NCBI GenBank assembly: GCA_027563935.2
Contig: CM050451.1
Span: forward strand, 33,309,565 to 33,373,564
DNA from: Costus lasius
Lineage: Eukaryota; Streptophyta; Magnoliopsida; Zingiberales; Costaceae
Reading direction: 5' to 3'
DNA: 64,000 bases
The notes beneath the pieces are model-generated. The model searched no databases. It was not told the DNA's origin and saw only the letters and a list, made by a program, of their open reading frames with translations. The first letter of the stretch is position 1. Each line of letters starts with the position of its first letter. Of this stretch, positions 1 through 12,307 are shown in pieces. The translations under genes and the position numbers were made by a program.

Positions 1-634
1 TGGCAATTACTCTTCTCTCAACTAGTTGATTATATCTTGCAGCTTGAATTTCATTTCTGAACAAAATTCCATTTGGGTTGGGTGGAAAGGAAGGCTCAGT
101 TGGTGCCTTTCCTTTTCTCTTGGCAACAAGCCCCTTGGTTCTTGGTGGCATTGTTACAATCACAAGCTACATCTAAGATTCAACATAGATATAGCAAGTA
201 TATGGCAACAAATAAGGATAATCAAGTAAGATGTAAACTTAAAGTCATGCTTGGACTCATAAATCAATGAAAAATCGAAAAGGGCGACGGTGAACAGTAA
301 ACCCTAAGCGTGATCATCACTTTTCAACTCAGATCTCCCTAGATATCAGTTAAAATATCTGGAAACAAGAAAGAAATGGTAGCTTATCGTCTCACGAGCA
401 GATAGAAACAAAAAGCCCCAAAATTGATTGAGAAATGAAAGCACATGAGCAAAGGGGGTGGAAACTAGGTCAAAACTCGTTAAAACAGTGAAATCAGACG
501 AGAGAGTACTAGATCAGCGGCGATAAACGAACGGGAGGGGTCGCCTGAGTCTTCCGAAGGTCGACGAAGGTCAGAGCTTCAAGATCGGTGCACGAGCGAG
601 CGAGAAAACCACAAAACGGTAGCGGAAGAATTTA
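1..634. other. Non-coding end of element H, no gene seen
   Basis: No convincing coding sequence on either strand; the short open frames have no recognisable motifs. By position this is the 3' untranslated region, or possibly the beginning of the 3' LTR, of element H in minus orientation. I found no LTR boundary here. Confidence 0.5.
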
Positions 635-919
635 GGTTACGGCACCTTTATCGCATTTTCCAGATACATTTACAGTCGTAAAGACGTTTACGGCGGTGCC
701 GTAATAGTAAAAAAAACTCTCGGGTCGAAATGCAGCAGTGGTTACAGCACCATAAAGAAGTTTACAGTGGTGCCATAAAACAAAAAACTCTCGGGAAGAT
801 TTTGTCACAAAATACGGTACCATAAAGGAATTTACGGTGGTAGCGTAACGGGTTAAAACTCTCTAGTTAAAAATAACCGGGATTACGGTACCGTAAAGGA
901 GGTTATGGTAGTGTCATAA
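635..919. repeat. Tandem hairpin repeat, about 72-bp period, four degenerate units
   Basis: Four related cores of 37-39 bp end near 704, 778, 848 and 919 (spacing 74, 70, 71), with a partial core at 635-650. Each core pairs a TTACGGCACC-like left arm with a GGTGCCGTAA-like right arm, so each unit can fold into a hairpin. The spacers share AAAACTCTCGGG-like sequence. It lies in the 3' untranslated part of element H. Confidence 0.65.
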
Positions 920-1022
920 TTTCGCGCCAAATCTTGTTGCCTACAAAAAAAATTGTAAAAATTAGTCCTAAAACAAAATTAAAACAAGTATATAAAAGAA
1001 AGCAAAACTAAAGTTAGAAAGC

Positions 1023-1036
1023 TTGGGTTGCCTCCC
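1023..1036 (-). other. GGGAGGCAACCCAA signature motif of element H
   Basis: On the minus strand this reads GGGAGGCAACCCAA, preceded by a GTCAAGCTAATGACC-like stretch. From memory, this combination is common near the end of the coding region in plant Athila/Tat elements. Here it follows the protease remnant within about 30 bp, with no pol between them. Confidence 0.5.
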
Positions 1037-1059
1037 ATGAAGCGCTAATTTAAAGGTCA

Positions 1060-2126
1060 TTAGCTTGACCCTTTTACACTCAGATTTGATCGTGAACTCC
1101 TAGATTGCCCTTCTGATTTTCTTTTGATTTGGGCATCTCTTTGAATAATATAAGGCTCGGTCTTGAAATAATCTCTAAATTTGCTCCAAATTTTCTTTCC
1201 TCTCTCCATCAATTTTGATCTTCTTCGCTTCCTTCTTGTCTTTTTCTTCTGCAATTTCTTATCAATAACCTCAGAAAGATTGTTAGATTCATAATTCGAG
1301 GTTTCATCAAATAAGCTTAACACATCATAAATATCATTATTAAATATTTCAACACTACAACAAGATTCTGAGTATGAAAGTTTGTTCAATGAATCAATAA
1401 GATTAAATTCAATCTTGTTGTCACATATATCAAAAGTAATCTTTCCCTCTTTCACATCTATGTTTGCCTTAACAATGGCTAATAGTGGTCTACCAAGAAT
1501 TATAGGATTTCTAGAATTTTCCTACATGTCTAATACTACAAAATCTGCAGGAATGAAAAACTCACCTATTTTTATTGGGAAATTTTCTAATATACTTACA
1601 GGATACTTTACCGATGAATCCGCGAGCTGTAAGGATATGGATGTATGCTTTAGCTCATCAATATTCAGTTTCCTGTAAACAGAAAGAGGCATTAGATCAC
1701 GCTAGCACCTAGGTCACATAAGGCTCGGTCAAAAGCCATAGTGCCTATAGAACATGGTATAGAAAAACGACCTGGATCCTTCAGTTTTGGTGGCAGTTTG
1801 TTCTATATGATAGCACTACAATCTTCAGTCAAAGTAACAGTACAAGTGCCATAATCATCTAACTTTCTTTTGTTAGACAAAATCTCTTTTAAAAATTTGG
1901 CATAAGATGGCATTTTAGAAATAGCTTCAGTAAATGGAATGTTAATATAAAGCTTTTTCAGGATTTCAAGGAACTTGCCAAACTTTTTGTCTAATTTATT
2001 CTTAGCTAACCTTTGGGGAAAGGGTATGGGTGGCTTGTCAGGTGCAGGCAAATTAGGTTTAGGATTGTCTTTCTGACATGATTCATCTCCTTTTGGTTCG
2101 TCACCCTTTTGAGGTGGTAAACAAGT
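1060..2126 (-). pseudogene. Element H aspartic protease remnant
   Basis: Translating the minus strand from about 1800 gives a stretch like the OTA-branch protease, including [10 protein letters not shown] and then RALCDLGA, whose Asp would be the catalytic residue. Immediately after this the frame hits a stop near 1700, consistent with a small deletion. The homology continues in an adjacent frame (ILGRPLLA-like, near 1480) and into an open stretch at 1455-1060 rich in Lys and Arg. Another stop lies near 1525. The segment 2051-1803 looks like the gag-protease linker. In a living element this enzyme would cleave the polyprotein; here it cannot be made intact. Confidence 0.65.
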
Positions 2127-3147
2127 TTAGGATTCCTTATGTGAAGAAGATTCTCCTAAATCTAATTCCTCTTCATTATCATCAAGCTCTTTTTTAGTGT
2201 TTTCAAATCTCCCTCTAGGTTCTCCTAGTTGTTTTCCACTTCTAGTCATGATGGCATTACAGTGCTCCCTAGGGTTTATCTCAGGTTTAGCAGGCAATTT
2301 CCTAGGGGGCCTGTAAGGTACACTCACTTGTTGTGTTATTTGATTTTCAAGAATTTTGGTGTGAGCTTCCATGGATCCCATATGTGAAGCTAATTGACTA
2401 ATCGTTCCCTTAAGGTTTTCAATTTCTTTATTTGTGGTTTGCATGAATTGATTTTGGTTGGCCAATATTTTCTCAAGCATGGATTTTATGTTTGAATTCT
2501 GATTTGGTCTTTGATATCCCTTATTCTCAGTGTTTCCCCCTACATTGTTATTGTTTTTCCATGAAAGGTTGGGGTGATTTCTCCATCCAGGGTTATAAGT
2601 ACTATAATAGGGATAATTAGATCTACTTTGATTATAATTCCCAATGGCATTCACATGCTCATTACCCTGATCAACAACTATTCTACAATTTTTAGAAGTA
2701 TGACCATCATTGCCACAAATTTCATAAGTGAAAGAAGAAATAGAAGCAGTCTGCATAGAATTAAACTTACTGCACAAAAAGTCTACCTTCTCTACTACGG
2801 ATCGCCATCCATCACTTTCACCCTTACCTTGAGAAGGCTTGCAAAGTACTCCTCTCTCAGTAGTCCATTGATTGTGATTCAATGCCATCTCCTCTAGCAA
2901 TCTAGAAGCAGCATCAATCGTTTTGCTCACCAGGGCTCCACCTGCAGCAGCATCCATAATTAATTTGGTATTATACAATAATCCATTATAAAAAGTATGC
3001 AATAAAACCCAATCTTCAATGCCATGGTGAGGACACTTTCGTTGTATTTCATTAAATCTCTCCCATGCCTCACTGAATGACTCCCCATCTTTTTGTTGAA
3101 AGCTTGTAATTTGATTTCTTAGTCGAATTGTCTTGCTTGGAGGGAAG
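2127..3147 (-). pseudogene. Element H gag, 3' portion
   Basis: This is the downstream part of the H capsid gene, separated from its upstream part (12822-12303) by element A. It contains the DAAAGGALVSKTIDAA and LLEEMA stretches typical of Athila/Tat gag, then a zinc-knuckle-like YEICGNDGHTSKNC near 2680 in which the first Cys is Tyr. A coiled, Gln- and Asn-rich region follows, then a REHCNAIMTRSGK-like stretch seen before the protease in this branch. The last 291 codons are open. The reading frame at 3147 continues into that at 12303 once A and one TSD copy are removed. The lost Cys suggests decay. Confidence 0.75.
3143..3147. repeat. TSD of element A, left copy (GGAAG)
   Basis: GGAAG directly abuts the A LTR and is repeated at 12303-12307, directly after the other LTR. 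This is a 5-bp duplication as made by copia integrases. Confidence 0.95.
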
Positions 3148-4828
3148 TGAAAGGGTCCCTAATAAAAGGGGGTGAAACCCTAATCATGCGCATCTAGCAA
3201 GCATGGCGGAAAGAGGGTTTCTAGAAGATCGCATATGATAACCATATGATCAACTTAAGGCTATGAGAAATCATACCAAAGCCATGAAGAGGATGGCGAC
3301 TTGGAAGCGAGAGATCAAGATAGGTCTCCTCCAAATTGTCGCACACAAAATGAGTGATGACTTGCTCCTTGGATGCTCCTTGTGCTAGCAAGGATCTCCA
3401 AGATGTCCTTGATCGAAATGCAAAGGAAGGGAACTTCTATGTTGTGCTTGGCGAGACTTCCTCTCCTTGCTTTCGTCAAGTCCTCTCCACCAAAAATTGG
3501 AGAAACCTTCACACGAGAGAATTCGGCAAGAGAGTAACCTCCCACACTAATGTGGAGGCGTTACACCATTTCCACTTCGAAACCGATTCCAAAAATGGAA
3601 AGGTGTTAAAGCTCATGCGTTCACTCTTGAGTGAACCAAACGCTTAACTCATCTCCCATGAACCATGCGCTCAATCATGAGCCGGTTCTATTCGGTTTGG
3701 TCCAAGACCAATTAACCCAAGCCATATGGTCTAGATTAAACCCTAAAGGTTCAAAATCTAACCGTTCAATTCTTGATGCTCCTGATCTCACCGATCTAGC
3801 ATCATCTCTCTCGATCGAAGCTTACCGATCTCAAGCCCTAATCAATCAAACATGATCAGACCAGATCTCACTTACAATCAGAGATAAAATCCCTTTAAAC
3901 TGAACCCAAACGATTCAGTCCACACGATCTGACTCAAGTAAGCCATATCATCAAATTGTGCGACCCTGAGGGTTTCCTTTAAATGTCGGTAACGACAACT
4001 CACGTTATCACGATCAGTGAGGGGTATCTAGCAACACATCACTGTCTCCCGATATAAAGGAAAGAGTCTTCCAAGACTACACCCAAAACACAGCACAAGT
4101 GTGAATGCAACTTCACAAGGCATGCATGTGTCCTTTGCCACTGGATGTTCTCATTGGACAAGCGTGTCAAGCTTGTAACTCCAATATGATTAGCATGATT
4201 AGATCAGATGAACATAGTCACCTGGGTATGGCCATACACTATCTCAACCATCTCATACAGGGGGGCCCTTTAGAACATCACACTCCTTGAACAAGGAGAC
4301 GGCAATCCTTTATCTATCACTAGTGTTCTAACCTGACTCATGATCATTATCCAAGATAGTTTATAATCATTATGTTTCAAATGATATTTAACTACCTCAA
4401 AACAATGACAATCATCATTTAGTAACACAAGTGATCTCAAGTCAAAGGACATGTGCCACTTAGTGCAAACAAGGATCATTCATATTGTGACAAGCAATTG
4501 AATATCCTAGTAGGGTCTGTCCAGTACATCCAATGTACCCATGAGTCTACATCTTATTCCATGCTCGAAGCATCCTATAAGATTAGCACACATATTAGTC
4601 TCAATCATATCAAGGCTGTCTCATGTTCACCAAGATATATCGACTAAGGACATATGCATGTCAGCCTAGCTGAACAGCTTTGAGACATTATTCAGAAGTA
4701 CACTTATTACAGCAGACAAGGTAACAACCTGAACAATAACCATGCCTTTATAAACACAAGAGTTTATTACATGATACTATTACAATCTCAAAGGCCTCAA
4801 ACATTAGCCTTAAGGGCATACCCCAACA
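3148..4828 (-). repeat. Element A 3' LTR
   Basis: 1,681 bp. On the minus strand it begins TGTTGGGGTATGCCC and ends GGGACCCTTTCA, with the canonical TG...CA ends. Differences seen from the 5' LTR: five single bases, including near 3420, 3494, 3616, 4192 and 4389. Small open frames inside it have no recognisable function. Confidence 0.95.
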
Positions 4829-4839
4829 ATCTCCCACTT
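4829..4839 (-). promoter_or_regulatory. Element A polypurine tract
   Basis: Minus-strand AAGTGGGAGAT directly abuts the 3' LTR. It is the plus-strand primer for reverse transcription and is identical in all six copia copies. Confidence 0.9.
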
Positions 4840-4848
4840 GCACTTAAT

Positions 4849-7800
4849 CTAATGGTTGAGAAACCTCAAACCCATATTATTACAGTGCTTCTCATGCTTC
4901 TGCTGCGCCAGAGGCTTGGTAAGCGGGTCAGCTAGATTGTCGTCTGTATGAACCTTGCAAATTTTGATCTCGCCACGATCAATGATCTCCCGGATCAAGT
5001 GAAACCGTCTCTGTATGTGCTTGGACTTCTGGTGTGACCGTGGTTCCTTTGCTTGTGCGATTGCTCCAGTGTTATCACAGAAGATAACCAAAGGATCTGC
5101 ACTCGAAGGAACAACACCAAGTTCTCTCACGAACTTACGAATCCACACTGCCTCCTTGGATGCTTCCGAGGCTGCAACATACTCAGCTTCTGTTGTGGAA
5201 TCAGCAACAGTTGACTGTTTGAAACTCTTCCACACCACTGCTCCACCATTCAAGCTAAAAACATAGCCTGATTGCGATCGGAAATCATCCTGGTCCGACT
5301 GGAACGAAGCGTCAGTATATCCTTCTATACTGAGTTCTTCCTGACCACCATATATCAAGAACATATCTTTGGTCCTCCGCAGATATTTTAAAATATTCTT
5401 GACTGCAATCCAGTGCGCCATACCTGGATTACTTTGGAACCGACTGGTCACGCTTAGCCCGTAAGCAACGTCTGGGCGAGTACACAACATCGCATACATT
5501 ATGGATCCAATAGCCGAAGCATAAGGCGTATTGTCCATTTCATCTTTCTCAGTCTGTGTTCATGGACACTGACTCTTCGAAAGATTCAGACCATGTCTGA
5601 CTGGAAGATGTCCCCTTTTAGAATTCTCTAAATGGAATCTTTCCAGGACTTTATCGATCTAAGTACTCTGGCACAGCCCGAGAAGCCTCTTAGATCTATC
5701 CCTGTAGATCTTCACACCTAACACATAGGCTGCTTCTCCTAAATCTTTCATCTGGAAACATTTCCTTAACCATGCCTTCACAGCATGCATTTCAGGAATG
5801 TCATTTCCAATGATCAAGATATCATCGACGTAGAGGATTAGGAATGTAATCACGCTCCCACTAAACCTTTTATATACACACGGGTCATCTTCGTTCTTGA
5901 TGAAACCAAACTCAGAGATTGATTCATCAAAACGAATATTCCAGCTTCTAGATGCTTGTTTCAGTCCATAAATAGACTTCTTTAACTTGCATATTTTATG
6001 ACGATCTGCTGGATTAGTGAAACCTTCAGGTTGTGTCATATACACATCCTCATCCAGATTTCCATTAAGGAAAGCTGTTTTCACATCCATCTGCCAGATC
6101 TCATAATCGTAATATGCAGCTATCGCGAAAAGAATCCGAATAGACTTAAACATGGCTACAGGTGAGAAAGTTTCATCATAATCTATCCCGTAGATTTGTT
6201 TGAAACCTTTCGCAACTAGCCTGCCTTTATAGGTAACCACGTTACCATCCATGTCAATCTTCTTCTTGAAGATCCATTTACAGCCTATAGGGATTACTCC
6301 CGGAGGCGGATCAACCAAATCCCAGACTTGGTTATCTGACATGGAGTCCATTTCGGCTCGCATAGCTTCAAGCCATCTAGCTGACTCCGGTCCACTGACC
6401 GCATCCGCATAAGTGAGGGGTTCATCATTTTCAATGATGTAGACTCCGTCATAGCGCTCTGGCTGTCGACGGATCCTTCCCGATCTTCGCGGTTCCCGTG
6501 ATGTTTGAGCCTCAGGTTGTTCAATAACCTGATCTACCGGCTCAGGCTCATCCAACTGCGCTTGACTACTTTGTCCTTCCTCTGGATTCTCATCCAGCTT
6601 TATTTCTCTCCCAGTGGCTTCTTGCAGAAGAAACTCCTTCTCAAGAAATATTGCCGTCCGAGCAACAAATACCTTGTTCTCCTTGGGATCGTAGAAATAA
6701 TAACCCTTAGTTTCCTTAGGGTAACCGACAAATATGCATTTCTCAGATCTGCTCTCCAGTTTCCCAGAGGCGAGCTTTTTGACATAAGCCTCGCAACCCC
6801 AGATCCTGATAAATGTCAAGCTAGGCTGTTTCCCATACCATAACTCATATGGCGTCTTTGAAACTGCCTTGGATGGCACTCGGTTTAGTACCTTTGCAGC
6901 TGTCTCCAGTGCAAAACCCAAAAAGGAGTATGGAAGAGTAGCCTGACTCATCATAGAACGAACCATGTCAAGTAACGTTCTATTTCTCCTCTCGGACACA
7001 CCATTCCATTGCGGTGTTCCTGGCGGAGTGAGCTGTGAGATAATCCCACACTCCTTCAGATAGTCAGTAAATGCATGACTTAGGTATTCTCCACCTCGAT
7101 CAGAACGAAGTGCCTTGATATTTCGGCCTAACTGATTTTGTACTTCATTTTTGAACTCTTTGAACTTGTCAAAAGATTCACTTTTATGTCTCATTAAATA
7201 GACATACCCATACCTACTGAAATCATCAATAAAGATAATGAAGTACTGATAGCCACCTCTGGCATGTTTACTAAAAGGACCACACACATCACTGTGTATA
7301 AGGTCAAGTAAACCTGAAGCCCTTTGACCTTTGTTAAGAAAAGGAGACTTCGTCATTTTACCCATCAAACAAGCTTTGCATGTATCAATCTCCTCATAGG
7401 AGAAAGATCCCAGCAGTCCATGATCATGCAACCGCTTAATGCGTTTCTTGTTTATATGGCCTAAACGACTATGCCATAGCAAGGTGCTGTCATCAGCATA
7501 CTTGGCTTTCTTATTATCAATGTTTTGTATAGAATTTTCCATGTCCAACATGTATAACCCATTGTTAATTGAACCAGTTCCATAAACAATATTATCATAC
7601 GATAAAACACACTTTGAAATATTGCATTCAAAGGCAAAACCTTTCCTGACAAGAGCAGGAATAGAAATAATATTTTTGGTGATACTCGGTACAAAATAAC
7701 AATTGTTTAATTCCAATACAATGCCAGATGGTAAAGAAATGAAATAGTCTCCTACAGCAACAGCAGCAACCCGTGCCCCGTTTCCAACGCGTAGGTCTAC

Positions 7801-8733
7801 CTCATGCTGTCCCACCTGCCTTCTTCTCTTGAGTTCCTGTACATTTGAACAAATGTGAACTCCACATGCAGTGTCCAACACCCATGAAATAGAAGAAGAA
7901 GATAACATGACCTCAGTCACATATATACCTGAGCCAGAAGCGATGCTTCCCCTCTTATCTCCTTGGAGCGCTTTACAGTCCTTTTTCCAGTGACCCAGCT
8001 GGCCACAGTGGAAACACCTGTTGTCCTTTGACCGCTTCACCTTCTGTTTCAGAGCCTTGCTGTAATTCTTGACAGGGGCTTTGCCCTTCTTCCCCTTCTT
8101 CTTGTTCCTGGAAGGAACCATTAAGACAGAGGTTGAAGGCTTTCCCTTCAGAGTTTCCTCAGTTGTCAAGAGCATATTCAACAGCTCTGCCGGTGTACAA
8201 TCGATTTTGTTCATATTAAAGTTAATGATGAATGCATCGAAAGAGGGCGGGAGAGACTGCAGAATAATATCCACAGCAAGCTCCTGGTTGATGGTATGCC
8301 CCAGTTTCTCCAGAGCCTCCTTGTGCCCAATCATCTTGAGCACGTGAGCTCCCACTGGGCTCCCTTCAGCCAGTTTGCTATGAAAGAAGAGCTTTGTCAG
8401 ATTATAGCGTTCTGTCCTCGCCTGTGCAGCATACAGCATCTTGAGGTTCGCTATAATTTCTATAGCCGACATATCCTCATGCTGACGCTGCAGCGGTGGC
8501 GTCATAGACGCTAGCATCAGGCAAGCGACATCAATGCTATCATTGACGTGCTTTTCATAGGCATCGCGAACCGCCCTTGCGGCGTTCGCAGCGGGTTGAG
8601 GCGGCACTTCCGTCTCGAGGACATACAGTTTCCTCTCTGCCTTAAGAACGATCTTAAGGTGTCCGAACCAGTCAGAGAAGTTCGGCCCAGCAAACTTCTC
8701 CCTTTCCAGTAGGGATCGCACATTGAAGCTCAT
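4849..8733 (-). pseudogene. Element A gag-pol polyprotein, two nonsense codons
   Basis: The frame spans 1,294 codons, the same length as in E and in G counted from its second Met, and has no frameshift. Domain order: capsid-like N-terminus (FAGPNFSDWF), CCHC knuckle (CFHCGQLGHWKKDC), protease (WVLDTACG), integrase zinc motif and DDE core, reverse transcriptase with YVDD, RNase H. Two in-frame stops break it: TAG at 5661-5659 (codon 1025; Tyr in the relatives, TAC to TAG) and TGA at 5562-5560 (codon 1058; CAA in the relatives, two base changes). Both lie between reverse transcriptase and RNase H, so a truncated product would lack RNase H. The start is the ATG in the ACCATGAGCTTC context shared with E and G. 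Confidence 0.93.
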
Positions 8734-10395
8734 GGTGTTCGTTGCTGCAGGTATCTACAACAATGCAAGAACAGCAAGGTCAGTATCAATGTTCAGAATC
8801 AATCCAGGACTTAAGAAAGATTCTTTTCTCACTATTTTGTCTGACTGAAAAATCCAGTAAACAGTCCGAAAGAGTAACACTCTTTTAGTGAGATGGGATC
8901 CAGATTTCATACTTGGTCTCCGCGTCCCGCTCAGGCGAGATAAGATGCACAGAGAGTACAAGCACTAATCTCTGGTAGGCAGTCCCTGCCAATCACCAAC
9001 CCGTGTGATTCCCCTTCATCTGGGCAATCCAGCAGACTGTGCCAACTGAGTTGGTACAACACAATCTCTGACCCCACAGATGGCTGCCTCCATGTGCTAC
9101 CATATGCGCCACATATGTAGCCTACATGGTCAAGCTGACCTGACCTACTCCCTGGACCACCACGTGCTATGCTGAGCAACGAGAAGCGATAAATCCCTTC
9201 TCTGTAACACGCAGGTGAAATCACACACCGTCTGAAGATAGATGGACGTGCCCACTGAGTGGGTACAACACGGCTCCAACGATAGTCAGAACAGTGAGGT
9301 TTCGCGTCAGAAGGCATTACGCGCTTGATATTTTAGCGTTGGATTTTAACGGTCTTTTATCTTCTTACTATCAGGCAAATCCTATGGCTATAGCAGAAGA
9401 TAAACACATGCAATTCTAATTATATCAACAATAAATAGAAAGCATGATCTTATGTGGTAAAAGCCCAAAGCCTAAGTAAGACCTTAAGATACTTAAGTCT
9501 TCACTTGTTCTTCTTGGGACTTTTGCATCTCATCTGGTCCAACCCAGGGCCCTAGCGCCAAGAGCACCTCAGGTGCGCCACCAGCTGAATGCCCCTCTTG
9601 GATGTGTGCCTTTGTGCTTTTGTCTAATCAAAATACATTTTGATCTATCTAGACAAGTTTGACTCGCAGGTCAAATATACAATAAATTAATTACAAATGT
9701 GACTCGCAGATCACAAAATAATATTAACTTATAATTAACCAGGCACGCAGGCCCCAGCACAGCACTCATTAGGGCAACCCACACAAGATTAAATAAACAA
9801 GCATATGGTATCAAATCAACATGTGATCCATCCATGAAATTAAATTTTGAAAAACCCCATGGTATCAATTTTAATTTCCTTATGTGCCCTACAACCTTAC
9901 AATGGTCCATTAATAGGGATCCACTCATCCATCTAGTCAGATCCTCTGCCCTTGCATGCACCAAGTCCTAACTGACTTGAGTTAACCTAATGGTCAACCA
10001 TGCATGTAGAAAGGGCTGAACCACCCTCATGAGTTTCGGCAAGCGGGTGTGACCCCGGGCCTAACTCATGTGTGTTCAGTAGTCGTCTCAACCAGACCTC
10101 GCTACACGCCCTGGATGCAGTCGACCTATAGCCACCTTGTGCTTGCGCACAGGTGCTATCTGGTCAACCCATCTAGGCTGTCAGATGGTCTGATCAGACT
10201 CTCTGGATCGGACCTAGAAGATGCTTTCAAACCCATCAACCCATCTAAGGATTTATAGTAGGGGCACCTTAGATCTAATCAGGCGCGCAAGATGTAAGTT
10301 TTATAAAACATCTAGAACATGCGCAAACAAACAACATGCTTCACTTGAGAAAACAAGATACACCCAATATCTAGCATGTTGATACCCCTTAGATC

Positions 10396-10455
10396 TAGGG
10401 GGTCCCCTTCAAGGGGGAGCGCAAATAGGGGGTCCCCTTCAAGGGGGAGCGCAAA
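10396..10455 (-). repeat. 30-bp tandem duplication with CCCCTTGAAGGGG palindrome
   Basis: Two adjacent copies of a 30-bp unit, each containing the perfect palindrome CCCCTTGAAGGGG followed by GCGCAAA on the plus strand. Copies of the same palindrome lie in the leader of E and at the LTR tip of C. Confidence 0.85.
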
Positions 10456-10607
10456 CTTCTTGTAACAATGATACAAGCGCAAACTAGACAATGTAAACCT
10501 TGCATCATGTAAACGCATGTAAACAAAGTATCAAGTAAGCGCAACATAGCATCATGTATGGATCACAAACACTTCAAAGCAATCATATAGATCATATCGA
10601 AAGCCTA

Positions 10608-10619
10608 CCTCTGATACCA
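10608..10619 (-). promoter_or_regulatory. Element A primer binding site (initiator-Met tRNA type)
   Basis: Minus-strand TGGTATCAGAGG lies 2 nt from the end of the 5' LTR and matches the usual copia site complementary to the 3' end of the initiator Met tRNA. Confidence 0.9.
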
Positions 10620-10621
10620 AT

Positions 10622-12302
10622 TGAAAGGGTCCCTAATAAAAGGGGGTGAAACCCTAATCATGCGCATCTAGCAAGCATGGCGGAAAGAGGGTTTCTAGAA
10701 GATCGCATATGATAACCATATGATCAACTTAAGGCTATGAGAAATCATACCAAAGCCATGAAGAGGATGGCGACTTGGAAGCGAGAGATCAAGATAGGTC
10801 TCCTCCAAATTGTCGCACACAAAATGAGTGATGACTTGCTCCTTGGATGCTCCTTGTGCTAGCAAGGATCTCCAAGATGTCCTTGATCGAAATGGAAAGG
10901 AAGGGAACTTCTATGTTGTGCTTGGCGAGACTTCCTCTCCTTGCTTTCGTCAAGTCCTCTCCACCGAAAATTGGAGAAACCTTCACACGAGAGAATTCGG
11001 CAAGAGAGTAACCTCCCACACTAATGTGGAGGCGTTACACCATTTCCACTTCGAAACCGATTCCAAAAATGGAAAGGTGTTAAAGCTCATACGTTCACTC
11101 TTGAGTGAACCAAACGCTTAACTCATCTCCCATGAACCATGCGCTCAATCATGAGCCGGTTCTATTCGGTTTGGTCCAAGACCAATTAACCCAAGCCATA
11201 TGGTCTAGATTAAACCCTAAAGGTTCAAAATCTAACCGTTCAATTCTTGATGCTCCTGATCTCACCGATCTAGCATCATCTCTCTCGATCGAAGCTTACC
11301 GATCTCAAGCCCTAATCAATCAAACATGATCAGACCAGATCTCACTTACAATCAGAGATAAAATCCCTTTAAACTGAACCCAAACGATTCAGTCCACACG
11401 ATCTGACTCAAGTAAGCCATATCATCAAATTGTGCGACCCTGAGGGTTTCCTTTAAATGTCGGTAACGACAACTCACGTTATCACGATCAGTGAGGGGTA
11501 TCTAGCAACACATCACTGTCTCCCGATATAAAGGAAAGAGTCTTCCAAGACTACACCCAAAACACAGCACAAGTGTGAATGCAACTTCACAAGGCATGCA
11601 TGTGTCCTTTGCCACTGGATGTTCTCATTGGACAAGCGTGTCAAGCTTGTAACTCCAATATGATGAGCATGATTAGATCAGATGAACATAGTCACCTGGG
11701 TATGGCCATACACTATCTCAACCATCTCATACAGGGGGGCCCTTTAGAACATCACACTCCTTGAACAAGGAGACGGCAATCCTTTATCTATCACTAGTGT
11801 TCTAACCTGACTCATGATCATTATCCAAGATAGTTTATAATCATTATGTTTCAAATGATATTGAACTACCTCAAAACAATGACAATCATCATTTAGTAAC
11901 ACAAGTGATCTCAAGTCAAAGGACATGTGCCACTTAGTGCAAACAAGGATCATTCATATTGTGACAAGCAATTGAATATCCTAGTAGGGTCTGTCCAGTA
12001 CATCCAATGTACCCATGAGTCTACATCTTATTCCATGCTCGAAGCATCCTATAAGATTAGCACACATATTAGTCTCAATCATATCAAGGCTGTCTCATGT
12101 TCACCAAGATATATCGACTAAGGACATATGCATGTCAGCCTAGCTGAACAGCTTTGAGACATTATTCAGAAGTACACTTATTACAGCAGACAAGGTAACA
12201 ACCTGAACAATAACCATGCCTTTATAAACACAAGAGTTTATTACATGATACTATTACAATCTCAAAGGCCTCAAACATTAGCCTTAAGGGCATACCCCAA
12301 CA
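10622..12302 (-). repeat. Element A 5' LTR
   Basis: 1,681 bp, same length as the 3' LTR with five base differences seen. It would contain the promoter. It ends at 12302 next to the GGAAG TSD. Confidence 0.95.
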
Positions 12303-12307
12303 GGAAG
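12303..12307. repeat. TSD of element A, right copy (GGAAG)
   Basis: Matches 3143-3147. Confidence 0.95.

Larger units (their letters stand above)
8734..10621 (-). other. Element A 5' leader
   Basis: About 1.9 kb between the primer site and gag, with no conserved coding frame. It holds two similar small hairpins (9039-9057 and 9248-9266), a T-rich tract ending in AG just before gag (candidate splice acceptor) and a 30-bp tandem duplication (10396-10455). Unlike B, C and D, it lacks the TTCGA-loop hairpin module. Confidence 0.75.
3148..12302 (-). mobile_element. Element A: Ty1-copia retrotransposon, complete, gag-pol with two stops
   Basis: 9,155 bp with two 1,681-bp LTRs (3148-4828 and 10622-12302), flanked by GGAAG TSDs, inserted in the gag of element H. 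On the minus strand the order is LTR, primer site, leader, gag-pol, purine tract, LTR. I counted five substitutions and no indels between the LTRs (99.7% identity), so insertion was recent. The frame is broken by two nonsense codons, so A is not autonomous now. The LTR opening TGTTGGGGTATGCCC recalls Angela/BARE-type LTRs, but I do not assign a lineage. Confidence 0.95.

Noticed and set aside
3315..4647. Short open frames (60-97 aa) on both strands that recur in A, B, C, D, E and G LTRs, some perfectly conserved
   Set aside because: They repeat only because the LTRs are duplicated sequence; they overlap on both strands, vary in length between subfamilies and show no domain or codon-level conservation.
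8931..9317. Open frames of 68-128 aa in the copia leader, found again at 16682, 27694, 35698, 41484 and 63404
   Set aside because: Length, frame and start differ between copies and several frames are open at once. The nucleotide sequence is conserved, more in line with RNA structure than a protein.
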